A stretch of 64,000 nucleotides of DNA from Rhodococcoides corynebacterioides. Its GTDB lineage: Bacteria; Actinomycetota; Actinomycetes; Mycobacteriales; Mycobacteriaceae. Below, piece by piece: positions 44,105 to 53,417 of the stretch. Below the pieces are notes generated by a model. The model saw only the letters and a program-made list of their open reading frames with translations, was not told the origin of the DNA and made no database searches. The stretch spans positions 1-64,000 of the forward strand of contig NZ_JABUBU010000017.1 in assembly GCF_019834675.1 (NCBI RefSeq). Direction: 5' to 3'. The position numbers and the translations under genes are program-made. How positions within the stretch are numbered: the first letter of the stretch is position 1; each line of letters starts with the position of its first letter.

Positions 44105-45417
44105 GCCGGTACTCCGGCCATCAGGGTCGAGGCGTGGGGGTCGAACGGACACCCGCCGCCGCGCACGTGCTCGAGGTACTCCTCGCGGAAGTACCTCACC
44201 GAGGACACGATGGGGCTCGCCGCGCCGTCGCCCAACGCGCAGAACGACTTTCCGAGGATGCTGTCGGCCACGTCCAGGAGCTTCTGCAGATCGTCCTCGG
44301 ACGCCGTGCCCTCCTCCATCCGCGCCAGGATCTGCACCAGCCAGTAGGTGCCCTCCCGGCACGGGGTGCACTTGCCGCACGATTCGTGGGCGTAGAACTC
44401 GCTCCACCGCCGCACCGCACGGACGACGCACGTGGTCTCGTCGAAGACCTGCAACGCCTTGGTCCCCAGCATGGACCCGGCCGCGGCGACCCCCTCGTAG
44501 TCCAGCGGCACGTCGAGATGCTCGGCGGTGAAGATCGGCGTCGAGGACCCGCCCGGCGTCCAGAACTTCAGCTCGTGCCCGGCGCGCACGCCCCCGGCAT
44601 GACCGAGCAACTCGCGCAGCGTGATGCCGAGCGGCGCCTCGTACTGGCCGGGCCGCTCGACGTGGCCCGAGAGGGAGTACAGGGTGAACCCGGGCGACTT
44701 CTCGCTGCCCATCGAACGGAACCAGTCCACCCCGTTGGCCAGGATCGACGGCACGCTCGCGATCGACTCGACGTTGTTGACCACCGTCGGGCCCGCGTAC
44801 AGACCGGCGACGGCGGGGAACGGCGGACGCAGCCGGGGCTGGCCGCGTCGGCCCTCGAGCGAGTCGAGCAGCGCGGTCTCCTCGCCGCAGATGTAGGCAC
44901 CCGCGCCCGCGTGGACCACGAGCTCGAGGTCGAACCCGGAGCCGAGGACGTCGGTGCCGAGGAAGCCGGCGTCGTACGCCTCCGCCACCGCGGTCTGCAG
45001 GCGACGCAGAACCGGCACCACCTCGCCGCGCAGATAGACGAACGCGCGCGAGGACCGAATGGCGTACGCCGCGATGATCATGCCCTCGATCAGCGCGTGC
45101 GGAGTCGCCAGGAGCAGCGGCATGTCCTTGCACGTTCCGGGCTCGGACTCGTCGGCGTTCACCACCAGGTAGTGCGGCACCGACTGGTCCGCCGGCGTCG
45201 GGCCGTCCTGCGGGATGAAGCTCCACTTGACGCCGGTGGGGAACCCCGCCCCGCCGCGACCCCGCAACCCGGCGTCCTTCACCAGGGCGATGACCTCGTC
45301 GGGCGTCCGGGCCAGAGTCGCGGCCAACCCGTCGTATCCGCCGTGCTCGCGGTAGGTGTCGAGCGTCCAGGAACGCGGGTGGTCCCAGTAGCGGCTGAGC
45401 ACCGGAGTGAGCGTCAT
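44101..45417 (-). CDS. nuoF: NADH-quinone oxidoreductase subunit F
   Basis: A 438-residue NADH-binding flavoprotein. [16 protein letters not shown] binds [26 protein letters not shown] is the second nucleotide region, and [12 protein letters not shown] plus a later SFCALGD Cys bind the N3 4Fe-4S cluster. NADH is oxidised here and electrons pass to NuoE/NuoG. The start ATG at 45417 overlaps the nuoE stop by 4 bp. Confidence 0.97.
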   Translation of the reverse strand: MTLTPVLSRYWDHPRSWTLDTYREHGGYDGLAATLARTPDEVIALVKDAGLRGRGGAGFPTGVKWSFIPQDGPTPADQSVPHYLVVNADESEPGTCKDMPLLLATPHALIEGMIIAAYAIRSSRAFVYLRGEVVPVLRRLQTAVAEAYDAGFLGTDVLGSGFDLELVVHAGAGAYICGEETALLDSLEGRRGQPRLRPPFPAVAGLYAGPTVVNNVESIASVPSILANGVDWFRSMGSEKSPGFTLYSLSGHVERPGQYEAPLGITLRELLGHAGGVRAGHELKFWTPGGSSTPIFTAEHLDVPLDYEGVAAAGSMLGTKALQVFDETTCVVRAVRRWSEFYAHESCGKCTPCREGTYWLVQILARMEEGTASEDDLQKLLDVADSILGKSFCALGDGAASPIVSSVRYFREEYLEHVRGGGCPFDPHASTLMAGVPA

Positions 45418-46247
45418 CGCAACCCTTTCCCGGGAACGTCGGCGGACGGCGCGGGCGCCGGCTCGTCGGGGGTGGAATCGGTCGCCACGTCCGGTGGCTC
45501 CGGCGGTGTCGACGGGCCGGGCCGCGCCGGATCCGGTGCGGACAGGCCGCTCTCGCGCGCCACCCGCAGTCCGGCCAGCGTCGCCTCGCCCGCCGTGGCG
45601 GCGTCGTCGGCACCCGGCCGCGGGTCGGGGAATCCGGCGAGGATGCGGGAGGTCTCCCGGAACGTGCACAGCGTGGTGCCGCGGGTGGGGGTGACCGGGC
45701 GTCCGGACCGCAGGTCGTCGACCAGGGTGCGCGCCGACTCCGGTGTCTGGTTGTCGAAGAACTCCCAGTTGACCATGATCACCGGCGCGTAGTCGCAGGC
45801 CGCGTTGCACTCGATGTGCTCGAGGGTGACCGCACCCGGATCGTCGGCCAGATGCTCGGTGAGCGCGGCGTGGATCGCGTCGCCGCCCATCACCGCGCAC
45901 AGGGTGTTGGTGCACACGCCCACCAGGTAGTCGCCCGTGGGCTCGCGACGATACATCGAGTAGAACGTGGCGACGGCGGCCACCTCGGCTCCGGTGAGAT
46001 CGAGGGTGTGCGAGACGAAGTCGATCGCCGCGGGGGTGAGGTAGCCGTCCTCGGCCTGCAGCAGATGCAGGAGCGGGATGATCGCCGACCGGGGGCGGGG
46101 GTAGCGCGCGACGACGGTGGCCGCGTCCCGCTCGAGCCGGGCGCGCACGTCGGGCGGATACGTCCGCCGGGCGCCGGGCTGCACCAGCTGCACGCGCTCC
46201 GCGGGGGCCGGACCGAACGGCACCAGGACCGGCTCGCGCCCGCTCAT
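45414..46247 (-). CDS. nuoE: NADH-quinone oxidoreductase subunit E with long C-terminal tail
   Basis: A 277-residue thioredoxin-fold subunit with the N1a 2Fe-2S ligands in CTNTLC and ECNAAC. The first about 215 residues are the usual NuoE. The last about 60 are a Pro/Ala/Asp-rich disordered tail ([14 protein letters not shown] and similar). This tail is longer than in E. coli NuoE and is probably lineage-specific. The start overlaps the nuoD stop by 4 bp. Confidence 0.95.
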   Translation of the reverse strand: MSGREPVLVPFGPAPAERVQLVQPGARRTYPPDVRARLERDAATVVARYPRPRSAIIPLLHLLQAEDGYLTPAAIDFVSHTLDLTGAEVAAVATFYSMYRREPTGDYLVGVCTNTLCAVMGGDAIHAALTEHLADDPGAVTLEHIECNAACDYAPVIMVNWEFFDNQTPESARTLVDDLRSGRPVTPTRGTTLCTFRETSRILAGFPDPRPGADDAATAGEATLAGLRVARESGLSAPDPARPGPSTPPEPPDVATDSTPDEPAPAPSADVPGKGLR

Positions 46248-47599
46248 CGGTCCACCCCGCCCATGACGGGGTCGATGCTGGCGACCGCGGCGATGACGTC
46301 GGAGACCATGCCGCCCTCGCACATGGCCGCGACGGCCTGGAGGTTGGTGAAGGACGGGTCGCGGAAGTGCACCCGGTACGGGCGGGTGCCGCCGTCGGAG
46401 ACCAGGTGCACGCCCAGCTCGCCGCGCGGGGACTCCACTGCGGAGTACACCTGGCCGGCGGGCACCCGGATGCCCTCGGTGACCAGCTTGAAGTGATGGA
46501 TGAGCGATTCCATCGACCCGTCCATGATGGTGCGCACGTGGTCGCGGGACTGGCCGAGCCCGTCGGCCTCGGAGACCAGGTGCGCGGGCCACGCCACCTT
46601 GCGGTCGGTGACCATCACGGGCCCGGGACGCAGGGCGTCCAGACACTGCTCGACGATCTTCAGCGATTCCTTCATCTCGTCCACCCGGATGAGATAGCGG
46701 GCGTAGCAGTCGGATTCGGATTCGGTGACCACGTCGAACTCGTAGTTCTCGTAGCCGCAGTACGGCTCGGCGCGGCGCAGGTCGTACGGGAGGCCGGTGG
46801 CCCGCAGGCACGGCCCGGTCACGCCGAGCGCCATGCACCCGGTGAGGTCGAGGAAACCGATGCCGCGCGTGCGGCCCTTCCAGATGGGGTTGTCGTCGAG
46901 CATCGCGCTCATGTCGCGTAGGCGAACGGGCAACAGGGTCAGCAGTTCTCGGATCTTGGGGACCGCGTCGCTCGGCAGGTCCATCGCGACGCCGCCGGGG
47001 CGGACGAAGGCGTGGTTCATCCGCAGGCCGGTGATCGTCTCGAAGATGTCGAGGATCAGCTCCCGCTCGCGGAAGCCGAACAGCATGGCCGTGACCGCGC
47101 CGAGTTCCATGCCGCCCGTGGCCAGAGCGACGAGGTGCGAGGAGATCCGATTCAGCTCCATCAGCAGGACGCGGATCACGGACGCACGCTCGGGGACGTC
47201 GTCGGTGATCCCGAGCAGCTTCTCCACGCCCAGGCAGTACGCCGTCTCGTTGAAGAACGGCGACAGGTAGTCCATGCGGGTGACGAAGGTGACCGCCTGC
47301 GTCCACGTGCGGAATTCCAGGTTCTTCTCGATCCCGGTGTGCAGGTAGCCGATTCCGCAGCGGGCCTCGGTGACCGTCTCGCCCTCGATCTCGAGGATCA
47401 GCCGCAGCACGCCGTGCGTGGACGGGTGCTGCGGACCCATGTTGACGATGATGCGCTCGTCCCCGGCGGAGCTCGCGAGGTCGGCGATCTCGTCCCAGTC
47501 CTGCCCGCCGGCCGTGTAGACGGTCGGCTCGGGCCGTGTGTCGGTCCTCGTGTCGGCGCTCGTGTCTCCCGCGGTGCCGGTGGCCTGCTGCGTCGTCAT
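46244..47599 (-). CDS. nuoD: NADH-quinone oxidoreductase subunit D
   Basis: A 451-residue 49-kDa subunit homologue lining the quinone site with NuoB. Conserved segments are [18 protein letters not shown] (quinone-site His pair), [13 protein letters not shown] and [10 protein letters not shown]. The C-terminus contains [22 protein letters not shown] sequence. A short Thr/Asp-rich N-terminal extension (about 1-40) precedes the core. The ATG shares one base with the nuoC stop. Confidence 0.97.
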   Translation of the reverse strand: MTTQQATGTAGDTSADTRTDTRPEPTVYTAGGQDWDEIADLASSAGDERIIVNMGPQHPSTHGVLRLILEIEGETVTEARCGIGYLHTGIEKNLEFRTWTQAVTFVTRMDYLSPFFNETAYCLGVEKLLGITDDVPERASVIRVLLMELNRISSHLVALATGGMELGAVTAMLFGFRERELILDIFETITGLRMNHAFVRPGGVAMDLPSDAVPKIRELLTLLPVRLRDMSAMLDDNPIWKGRTRGIGFLDLTGCMALGVTGPCLRATGLPYDLRRAEPYCGYENYEFDVVTESESDCYARYLIRVDEMKESLKIVEQCLDALRPGPVMVTDRKVAWPAHLVSEADGLGQSRDHVRTIMDGSMESLIHHFKLVTEGIRVPAGQVYSAVESPRGELGVHLVSDGGTRPYRVHFRDPSFTNLQAVAAMCEGGMVSDVIAAVASIDPVMGGVDR

Positions 47600-48297
47600 C
47601 AGGAGTAGGACCTCCGCTGGTCGGGGGGTGGGACCGTGGCGCCGTGGAACTGGACGTCGATGCCGCCCAGCGGATAGTCCTTGCGCTGCGGATGTCCCTC
47701 CCAGTCGTCGGGCATCTCGATGCGCGTCAGGGACGGGTGTCCGTCGAACACGATGCCGAAGAAGTCGTACGTCTCGCGCTCGTGCCAGTCGTTGGTCGGA
47801 TAGATCCCGCACGACGACGGCACGTGCGGATCGGCGTCGGGAACCGAGACCTCCACGCGCACACGGCGACCGTGGGTGATCGAGGAGAGGTGGTAGACCG
47901 CGTGCAGTTCCCGGCCCGGGTCGGCGGGGACGTGGACGCCGCTGACCCCGAGGCAGAGTTCGAACCGCAGCGAGTCGGTGTCCCGCAGCGCGGACAACAC
48001 CGCGGGCAGACGGTCGCGCGCGACGTGGACGGTGAGTTCGCCGCGGTGGACGACGACGCGTTCGACGGCGTCGGTCGCGGTGGGTCCCAGCGCCTCCTGC
48101 AGCGCCCCCTCCAGGGCGTCCATGACGGTGTCGAACGGCTCGCCGTACGGCCGAGATGCGGTGTCGTGTCGGGGCGCCGGGGGTGCGAGGCGTCCGTAAC
48201 CGGACGTGTCGCCGGAGCCGCGCACGCCGAACATGCCCCGCGGTGTCACGGGGGCGGCGGGCCCGGTGGGGCCGGTGGGGCCGGTCGGGCCCGTCAC
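47599..48297 (-). CDS. nuoC: NADH-quinone oxidoreductase subunit C with collagen-like N-terminus
   Basis: A 232-residue 30-kDa subunit homologue. The core includes [19 protein letters not shown] and the family signature [20 protein letters not shown]. The start is the GTG at 48295-48297, overlapping the nuoB stop. The extreme N-terminus is a short repetitive [12 protein letters not shown] run, then a glycine-rich linker to about residue 45. This run is collagen-like and not part of the conserved subunit. Confidence 0.94.
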   Translation of the reverse strand: MTGPTGPTGPTGPAAPVTPRGMFGVRGSGDTSGYGRLAPPAPRHDTASRPYGEPFDTVMDALEGALQEALGPTATDAVERVVVHRGELTVHVARDRLPAVLSALRDTDSLRFELCLGVSGVHVPADPGRELHAVYHLSSITHGRRVRVEVSVPDADPHVPSSCGIYPTNDWHERETYDFFGIVFDGHPSLTRIEMPDDWEGHPQRKDYPLGGIDVQFHGATVPPPDQRRSYS

Positions 48298-48860
48298 CGC
48301 GGGACCGCCGGCAGGTCGAGGAACGTCGGGTCCGTGCCGGGCACCGAGAGAGCCGCGGCTTCCGCCTCCCGCACCGCCCGCTCCCGGTCGACGCCGAGGG
48401 GCATCCGGGCGATGGAGGCGTGCAGGGTGAGGATCGCGTTGATGAGCATCTCCGGCCGGGGCGGGCAGCCGGGGAGGTAGATGTCGACGGGGACGACGTG
48501 ATCGACGCCCTGCACCACGGCGTAGTTGTTGAACATCCCGCCCGAGGAGGCGCAGACCCCCATGGCCAGAACCCATTTGGGCTCCGCCATCTGGTCGTAG
48601 ACCTGGCGGAGGACGGGCGCCATCTTCTGACTGACCCGGCCGGCGACGATCATGAGGTCGGCCTGGCGCGGCGACGCGCGGAACGCTTCCATGCCGAACC
48701 GGGCGAGGTCGAAGCGGCCCGAGGTGGTGGCCATCATCTCGATGGCGCAGCAGGCGAGTCCGAAGGTGGCCGGCCACAGCGACCCCTTGCGGGCGAAGCC
48801 GGCCAGCCCCTCGACGGTGGTCAGCAGGAAGCCGCTCGGCAGCTTCTCCTCGACACCCAT
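48294..48860 (-). CDS. nuoB: NADH-quinone oxidoreductase subunit B
   Basis: A 188-residue subunit carrying the terminal N2 4Fe-4S cluster. The tandem cysteines in [10 protein letters not shown], the Cys in [11 protein letters not shown] and the Cys in LPGCPPRPE are all present. It passes electrons to quinone. The start ATG at 48860 has AGGTGAGG upstream; an earlier GTG at 48878 was rejected because it precedes this RBS. Confidence 0.97.
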   Translation of the reverse strand: MGVEEKLPSGFLLTTVEGLAGFARKGSLWPATFGLACCAIEMMATTSGRFDLARFGMEAFRASPRQADLMIVAGRVSQKMAPVLRQVYDQMAEPKWVLAMGVCASSGGMFNNYAVVQGVDHVVPVDIYLPGCPPRPEMLINAILTLHASIARMPLGVDRERAVREAEAAALSVPGTDPTFLDLPAVPR

Positions 48861-48909
48861 GCGCACCTCACCTTTCACGGACCCGTCGCGGACCCGAGCT
48901 CGGTCCCGG

Positions 48910-49275
48910 TCAGTCCCAGCTCAGACCCCCGCGTCGCCACTCGTACGCGTAGGCGACGGAGACGTTGACGACGAACAACCCCATGGCGAGCAACCCGAAC
49001 ACGCCGAGTGCCTCGAGATGCACGGCCCAGGGGTAGAGGAAGACGATCTCGATGTCGAAGATGATGAAAAGCATTGCGGTCAGGTAGAACTTGACCGGGA
49101 ATCGGCCGCCGCCGGGGCGCTGGGGAGTGGGCGCGACGCCGCACTCGTAGGCCTCGAGCTTCGCCCGGTTGTACCGCCGGGGACCCACCGCCGACGCCAC
49201 GAACACCGAGAACCCCGCGAACGCAACGGCTATCGCACCGAGAACCAGAATCGGAACGTATGCGTCGGCGTTCAC
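48910..49275 (-). CDS. nuoA: NADH-quinone oxidoreductase subunit A
   Basis: A 121-residue, three-helix membrane subunit, first gene of the 14-gene nuo operon. The loop [23 protein letters not shown] carries the conserved Cys of the quinone-site cleft, and [18 protein letters not shown] is the second helix. The GTG at 49275 follows AGGAGTGA. A gap of 49 bp separates it from nuoB. Confidence 0.96.
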   Translation of the reverse strand: MNADAYVPILVLGAIAVAFAGFSVFVASAVGPRRYNRAKLEAYECGVAPTPQRPGGGRFPVKFYLTAMLFIIFDIEIVFLYPWAVHLEALGVFGLLAMGLFVVNVSVAYAYEWRRGGLSWD

Positions 49276-49331
49276 CGCTCACTCCTGCCCGTGTCGAAGG
49301 TGGTGACCTCTTCTCACGTGATCCGAGTCAC

Positions 49332-49337
49332 ACACTA
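49332..49337 (-). promoter_or_regulatory. Candidate -10 (TAGTGT) of the nuo operon
   Basis: TAGTGT on the minus strand lies 56 bp before the nuoA GTG, in the 154-bp space between the repeat array and nuoA. No clear -35 is visible. It is the only TANNNT that seems well placed. Confidence 0.35.
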
Positions 49338-49429
49338 GGACGTTCCCGTCGCGGGCGGTTCGGTTTCACCACTCCGTTTCGCCGGCGGCGTCGGATCGTG
49401 ACCTTCGCGCGGGCCGTTAGCCGACGCGT

Positions 49430-49555
49430 CAGGTGTGCTGTCGCAACAGCGTGCTCAGGTGTGCTGTCGCAACAGCGTGCTCAGGTGTGCTGTCGCAACA
49501 GCGTGCTCAGGTGTGCTGTCGCAACAGCGTGCTCAGGTGTGCTGTCGCAACAGCG
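49430..49555 (-). repeat. Five tandem copies of a 26-bp hairpin-forming repeat
   Basis: Four complete 26-bp units begin at 49430, 49456, 49482 and 49508, and a fifth copy (first 22 bp) begins at 49534. They look identical. Each holds GCTGT-CGCA-ACAGC, a 5-bp stem with a 4-nt loop. The fifth copy encodes the last residues (LLRQHT) and stop of the Rv3143-like gene. The other four extend past its stop towards nuoA, so the array looks like tandem duplication of the gene's 3' end. Confidence 0.9.
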
Positions 49556-49925
49556 CCGTGACCGCGCGGCCCAGCTCGAACGGGTCGATAGGGTGGGAGA
49601 CCACCGCGTCCGCCCGCGACCAGTCGGCCAACCAGGCGTCCTGCGGCCGACCGGTGAGCACCAGGAGCGGCGGGCAGACCTCGACCTCGTCGCGCACCTG
49701 CTTGGCCAGCCCCATGCCACCGACCGGTGCGGCCTCGCCGTCGAGGATCGCGAGGTCCACGGTGCCGGTGTCGAGATGCCGGACCACCATGGGGCCCGTC
49801 GCGACGTCGAGATACGTCACCGGCGGGAGATCGGGGTGCGGCCGGGTGCCGAGGGCGGCGTGCACCAGCGCGCGCGTCTCGGCGCGACTGCTGTAGACCA
49901 GCACCGTCACCGACTCGTCCGTCAC
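49533..49925 (-). CDS. Atypical response-regulator receiver protein (Rv3143-like)
   Basis: A 130-residue stand-alone receiver domain, similar in sequence and position to M. tuberculosis Rv3143, which lies beside nuo. The phospho-acceptor Asp62 (LAILDGEAAP) and Thr91 (LVLTGRP) are kept. The acidic pair after strand 1 is replaced by YSS (11-13) and the usual Lys near the end is His111 (VSHPIDP), so normal phosphorylation is doubtful. The start is GTG 49925, where TAGCGT-N7-GTG indicates a leaderless message; an upstream ATG at 49994 was rejected. It lies on the same strand as nuoA, about 257 bp upstream, separated by the repeat array. Confidence 0.85.
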   Translation of the reverse strand: MTDESVTVLVYSSRAETRALVHAALGTRPHPDLPPVTYLDVATGPMVVRHLDTGTVDLAILDGEAAPVGGMGLAKQVRDEVEVCPPLLVLTGRPQDAWLADWSRADAVVSHPIDPFELGRAVTALLRQHT

Positions 49926-49932
49926 CTGCCCG

Positions 49933-49938
49933 ACGCTA
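49933..49938 (-). promoter_or_regulatory. Leaderless promoter -10 (TAGCGT) of the Rv3143-like gene
   Basis: TAGCGT on the minus strand is followed by 7 nt and GTG 49925, which decides the start. Confidence 0.5.
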
Positions 49939-50017
49939 GCGGACCGGCCCGGATCTTCGGTGCAGTTCTCCACGCCCACGGGGGATTTCTGCACCGAACC
50001 GTGATTGGATTCGCGGT

Positions 50018-50905
50018 GTGACGAACGAATTCTGGCCTGCGCTCGAGGTGGAGTCCTGGCAGGACACCCGCGACACCCTGCAGATGTGGACGCAGATCGT
50101 CGGCAAGGTGCGCATGGCGCTCGCGCCGCCGGTGAACCACTGGTGGGGCGTCACCCTCTACGTCGACGCGACGGGTCTGACCACGTCGCTGATGCCGTAC
50201 CGCGACGGCGGCCTCGAGATCCGCTTCGACTTCGTCGAGCACGCGCTGATCGCCACGACGACGCGCGGCGAGACCCGCCGCGTCGACCTGCGCCCCATGA
50301 CCGTCGCCGACTTCCACCGGGAGTTCGACGCGATGCTGCGGGCTCTCGACGTCGAGGTCACCTATCGCCCCGTGCCGGTGGAACTCGAGACGGCCGTCCC
50401 CTTCGCCGAGGACACCGTCCACGCGAGCTACGACGCCGAGGCGGTCACCCGGTTCTGGCGCTCCCTGGTCTCGGCGGATCGGGTTTTCTCCCGGTTCCGC
50501 GCGGAGTTCGACGGCAAGTCCAGTCCGTCGCACTTCTTCTGGGGCGCGTTCGATCTGGCCGTCACGCGGTTCTCCGGTCGCCCCGCGCCCACCCATCCCG
50601 GCGGCATCCCCAACTGCCCCGACTGGGTCATGCACGAGGCGTACCGCGCCGAGCTCTCGAGCGCCGGCTACTGGCCCGGCGGCGCGTCGGAAGGCGTGTT
50701 CTACTCCTACGCCTACCCGCAGCCCGACGGGTTCGCCGAGGCCGCCGTGAGCCCGGCCGCCGCGTGCTGGGACTCCGCTCTGGGCGAGTTCGTCCTGCCC
50801 TACGCCGACGTCCGTCGGGCCGACGATCCCGATGCCCTGCTGCTCGACTTCCTGCGCAGCACCGCCGCCGTCGCTGCGGAACTCGCCGACTGGCCTCGCG
50901 CCTGA
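50018..50905 (+). CDS. DUF5996 family protein
   Basis: A 295-residue cytosolic protein of the DUF5996 family. Typical stretches are WPALEVESWQDTRDTLQMW (6-24), VNHWWGVTLYVDATGLTTS and HFFWGAFDLAVTRFSGRPAP. The C-terminal HPGGIPNCPDWVMHEAYRAE and FYSYAYPQPDGF are also present. No activity is known. The GTG start at 50018 has no clear Shine-Dalgarno sequence. It is divergent from the Rv3143-like gene and stands alone before a 321-bp gap. Confidence 0.85.
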   Translation: MTNEFWPALEVESWQDTRDTLQMWTQIVGKVRMALAPPVNHWWGVTLYVDATGLTTSLMPYRDGGLEIRFDFVEHALIATTTRGETRRVDLRPMTVADFHREFDAMLRALDVEVTYRPVPVELETAVPFAEDTVHASYDAEAVTRFWRSLVSADRVFSRFRAEFDGKSSPSHFFWGAFDLAVTRFSGRPAPTHPGGIPNCPDWVMHEAYRAELSSAGYWPGGASEGVFYSYAYPQPDGFAEAAVSPAAACWDSALGEFVLPYADVRRADDPDALLLDFLRSTAAVAAELADWPRA

Positions 50906-51226
50906 CGGGGTGGGCCCGACGATGGCGTAGGTCACCGTGACACCGGTGCCCGCCGCCTCCCCGTCGTAGCCGCGGGAGCGTTGACGTGGCGAGCCAACGC
51001 GCACTCAACGCAGACTGGGACAAATCGCCCACTTCGTCGCAGCTGTTGCCGACGTGCACCCCGTCTCGTAGCGTGTGGTCTGTACTTACCGACACGAACT
51101 GTCATCGCACGGTGATCTCGGATGCGCGCTCTTGCGCCAAGTTTCGACACATTCACCTGAGCGGACGAACCGGCTTCGATCTCGCCGACACCGTATTCGA
51201 GTCGGGCAATGTTAGGAGATGGTGCC
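50906..51226 (+). other. Intergenic region before the ABC-transporter operon
   Basis: 321 bp without a convincing gene. A promoter-like pair lies at 51046-51074. Short frames exist (one from about 51122 encodes only 12 codons) but none has good coding character. The right half is less GC-rich than neighbouring genes. Confidence 0.5.
51046..51074 (+). promoter_or_regulatory. Candidate sigma-A-type promoter of the ABC operon
   Basis: TTGCCG (51046-51051) and TAGCGT (51069-51074) are separated by 17 bp. This would give a 5' leader of about 145 nt before the GTG at 51227. Confidence 0.42.
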
Positions 51227-51865
51227 GTGAACCACGGTGACGACGTGTTGTTGGCTGTCGAGTCCGTATCGAAAGCCTACAGCGGCACAACGGTTTTCGA
51301 CAACGTGAGCTTCGATCTCGAGTCGGCATCGGTGACATGGCTGCGGGGCCACAACGGATCCGGGAAGTCCACGTTGCTCAACTGCATCCTCGGTGCCGAC
51401 GAAGTCGACACCGGAACCATCTCGTGGAAAGGCCACCCCCGTCGCGAGACCGACGCCGCATTCCGTGGCGCGGTCTCTGCCGCGGTGGACTCCAACTCGT
51501 ACTTCTCCGATGTCAGCGTCATCGAGCACCTTCGACTGATCGCCGTGTGCAACGGGGTGCGGGGCAGTGACGAGGCGGCGCTGCACTGGTGCGACCGGTC
51601 CGGTCTCGCCGCCGTCTCAGATGCCCTCCCGGGAGCGTTGTCCAGTGGCCAACGGCAACGGATGGCACTGGCGATGGCGATGATCCGACCGTTCGAGCTG
51701 CTGGTACTCGACGAACCCGAACGGCATCTCGATACCGAAGGATGTGCGTGGCTCGCGGACACCCTCGCCGAGTTCGTCGCGGCCGGACGTGCCGTCCTCG
51801 CTGCCACCCACGACAGCGCACTGGCCGACTCCATCGCCGGCACGACGATCGAGCTGGGTCAGTGA
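51227..51865 (+). CDS. ABC transporter ATP-binding protein
   Basis: A 212-residue ATPase. Walker A is GHNGSGKST (41-49), the signature is LSSGQRQRM (138-146), Walker B with catalytic Glu is LLVLDEPE (158-165) and the switch His is His195. The usual Q-loop glutamine is not evident: the region reads VDSNSYFSDV (87-96). The GTG at 51227 is chosen because TAGGAGA lies 8 nt upstream; the ATG at 51209 precedes that RBS. Its stop overlaps the permease start (GTGA). It energises the membrane partner; the cargo is unknown. Confidence 0.88.
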   Translation: MNHGDDVLLAVESVSKAYSGTTVFDNVSFDLESASVTWLRGHNGSGKSTLLNCILGADEVDTGTISWKGHPRRETDAAFRGAVSAAVDSNSYFSDVSVIEHLRLIAVCNGVRGSDEAALHWCDRSGLAAVSDALPGALSSGQRQRMALAMAMIRPFELLVLDEPERHLDTEGCAWLADTLAEFVAAGRAVLAATHDSALADSIAGTTIELGQ

Positions 51866-53271
51866 TCGTCGCGTCCACCGTCGAACCCGACACGGCACCC
51901 GCGCCGACACCACCGAGCGCCGCGCTCCGACGTGCCCGCCGCCGAAGCGCGGGGCGCCCCGCGACACGGCCGCTGACGACGATCGGGGAGAACGCCGTTG
52001 TGTTCGTCGTCCTCATCGGCGTCGCGATCCAGGGGTACCGGGGCTTCGTTCATCTGATGACGCACCGCGCGGTCACCGTCGGTGTCCTTCCGGAGCTTCT
52101 CGTGCTCGCCGCACTCCTGACCGTGATGCTGACGTCGTTCGCGGTCGTCGGGCCTCTCGCCGCCAGCAAGCCGTTCTCGGATCTGATCGTCTCGACGGCC
52201 GCGGGCCGCGGCCTAGTCCTGAGGCGCCGCTTCGTCGGCTTGGTCGCTGCCGTCTTCGTTTCTACGTCGGGCCCCACCTGGCTCGCAGCGACGACTCCGC
52301 TGAGCGTCCTCGCGTCCCTGACGGCGGTAATCGTCGGCTGCGCGTCGATGATCGTCGTAGCAGCCGCGGTGATCATCCAGTCGTTGCCGGTCTCCGGCGA
52401 CAGTGTCGTCAGGTGGTCGTCGATCGGGGGGTCTCTGACGACCGTGGCCGCGGCGATCGCGGTTCACCACCCGTCGCCGTTGTCCGTGCCCGCGGCAGCG
52501 GACCCCGGGGTCTGGTTGGTGAGCGTTGCGCTCGCGGTCCTGGCGCTCGCAGTGAGTGCTGTCGCAGGTTCGCGTCTGCACTGCATCACCCGCCGTGCTC
52601 TCGACGATTCGGGATCGGCTGCGGCGGCCGTAGGGGCGAGCCTGCAGTGGATGGACGGATCGCTGCTCTTCGGGGTCATCGAGGATCGGTGGTGGCGGCG
52701 GGTCGGTTGCGTCCGCAGTGTCCGGTTGCCCGAGTCCACTGCTCTTGCACTCGTGCGACTCGACCTCGCGCGGCCGCTGCGCCGACCCGGTTGGGTGTTT
52801 GGTTGGGTCATCGTCGCCGCCGGCGCCCATGCCTTGTGGTTCGGGGTCTCCCCGCTATTGGGACTGCTCGCCGCGGTCGGGTTCGGGTACACCGCCGTCT
52901 CGCCGTTCGCTCGGGGGCTCCGGCAGGTCCACACGAGCCCGGCGCTGCGCAGGTTGTTCGCGCACTCGAACCGCTACCTGTATCTCGTGCATTCGGTCGT
53001 CCCCACCTTCGCCGCCATCGTCTGGGCTGCGCTCATGTGCCTGGTGACACCCATCACGGTGGGGATGGCAATGCTCATCGCGGCGGGGCTCGCGGGATCC
53101 GCGCTACGCGCCGCGACCCGGCCGCCGGTCGACTTCGGCGGCCCCGTCGTGGACAGCCCATTCGGCCTGCTACCGGTCTCGCTCATCGCAAGCGTCACCC
53201 GAGGTCTCGACCTGTGGTTGGTGACGATGGCCGTCGTCACCGCCCTGGCTCTGACGGCGGGATTGGCATGA
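51862..53271 (+). CDS. ABC-type membrane permease (DUF6297-like)
   Basis: A 469-residue polytopic membrane protein with about 11-12 hydrophobic helices after a polar N-terminus (1-40). It has no recognised transport motif but is coupled to the ABC ATPase by a 4-bp overlap and resembles actinobacterial permeases labelled DUF6297; that assignment is tentative. A central soluble stretch (about 215-305) lies between two membrane halves. The start is GTG 51862. Its stop overlaps a 28-codon ORF. It is probably an exporter. Confidence 0.7.
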   Translation: MIVASTVEPDTAPAPTPPSAALRRARRRSAGRPATRPLTTIGENAVVFVVLIGVAIQGYRGFVHLMTHRAVTVGVLPELLVLAALLTVMLTSFAVVGPLAASKPFSDLIVSTAAGRGLVLRRRFVGLVAAVFVSTSGPTWLAATTPLSVLASLTAVIVGCASMIVVAAAVIIQSLPVSGDSVVRWSSIGGSLTTVAAAIAVHHPSPLSVPAAADPGVWLVSVALAVLALAVSAVAGSRLHCITRRALDDSGSAAAAVGASLQWMDGSLLFGVIEDRWWRRVGCVRSVRLPESTALALVRLDLARPLRRPGWVFGWVIVAAGAHALWFGVSPLLGLLAAVGFGYTAVSPFARGLRQVHTSPALRRLFAHSNRYLYLVHSVVPTFAAIVWAALMCLVTPITVGMAMLIAAGLAGSALRAATRPPVDFGGPVVDSPFGLLPVSLIASVTRGLDLWLVTMAVVTALALTAGLA

Positions 53272-53354
53272 GTGAATTGCTCATCTCGAAACGGGACTCA
53301 CGGCTGATCGACGAATCCAATGAGATCCTGGCGTTGCTGAACCACCTCTCGTAG
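53268..53354 (+). CDS. 28-residue peptide translationally coupled to the permease
   Basis: A tiny ORF whose ATG overlaps the permease stop (ATGA). It begins MSELLISKRDSRLIDESNEI and ends with LLNHLS. It is acidic-amphipathic, with no Cys, no Gly-rich leader and no obvious core. The tight coupling suggests it is translated. It could be an exported or modified peptide, a small transporter subunit, or a remnant. I recognise no homologue. Confidence 0.45.
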   Translation: MSELLISKRDSRLIDESNEILALLNHLS

Positions 53355-53417
53355 AGCGGGCCTCGCGGGTCGGTGCGGCCGCGATGACCGTTGCCGGGTT
53401 CTGGCTGGGTGTTCTGC

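Noticed and set aside
44105..45613. Extension of nuoG into a 1294-codon protein fused with sequence opposite nuoF
   Set aside because: The extra sequence is in a different frame from nuoF and is low-complexity. The ATG at 44104 gives the normal NuoG N-terminal ferredoxin domain.
49430..49555. CRISPR array
   Set aside because: The 26-bp units are contiguous with no spacers, no cas genes are nearby, and the last unit is part of a coding sequence.
50986..51240. 84-codon plus-strand ORF before the ABC operon
   Set aside because: It has poor coding character, no RBS, contains the promoter-like elements and overlaps the better-supported ABC start.
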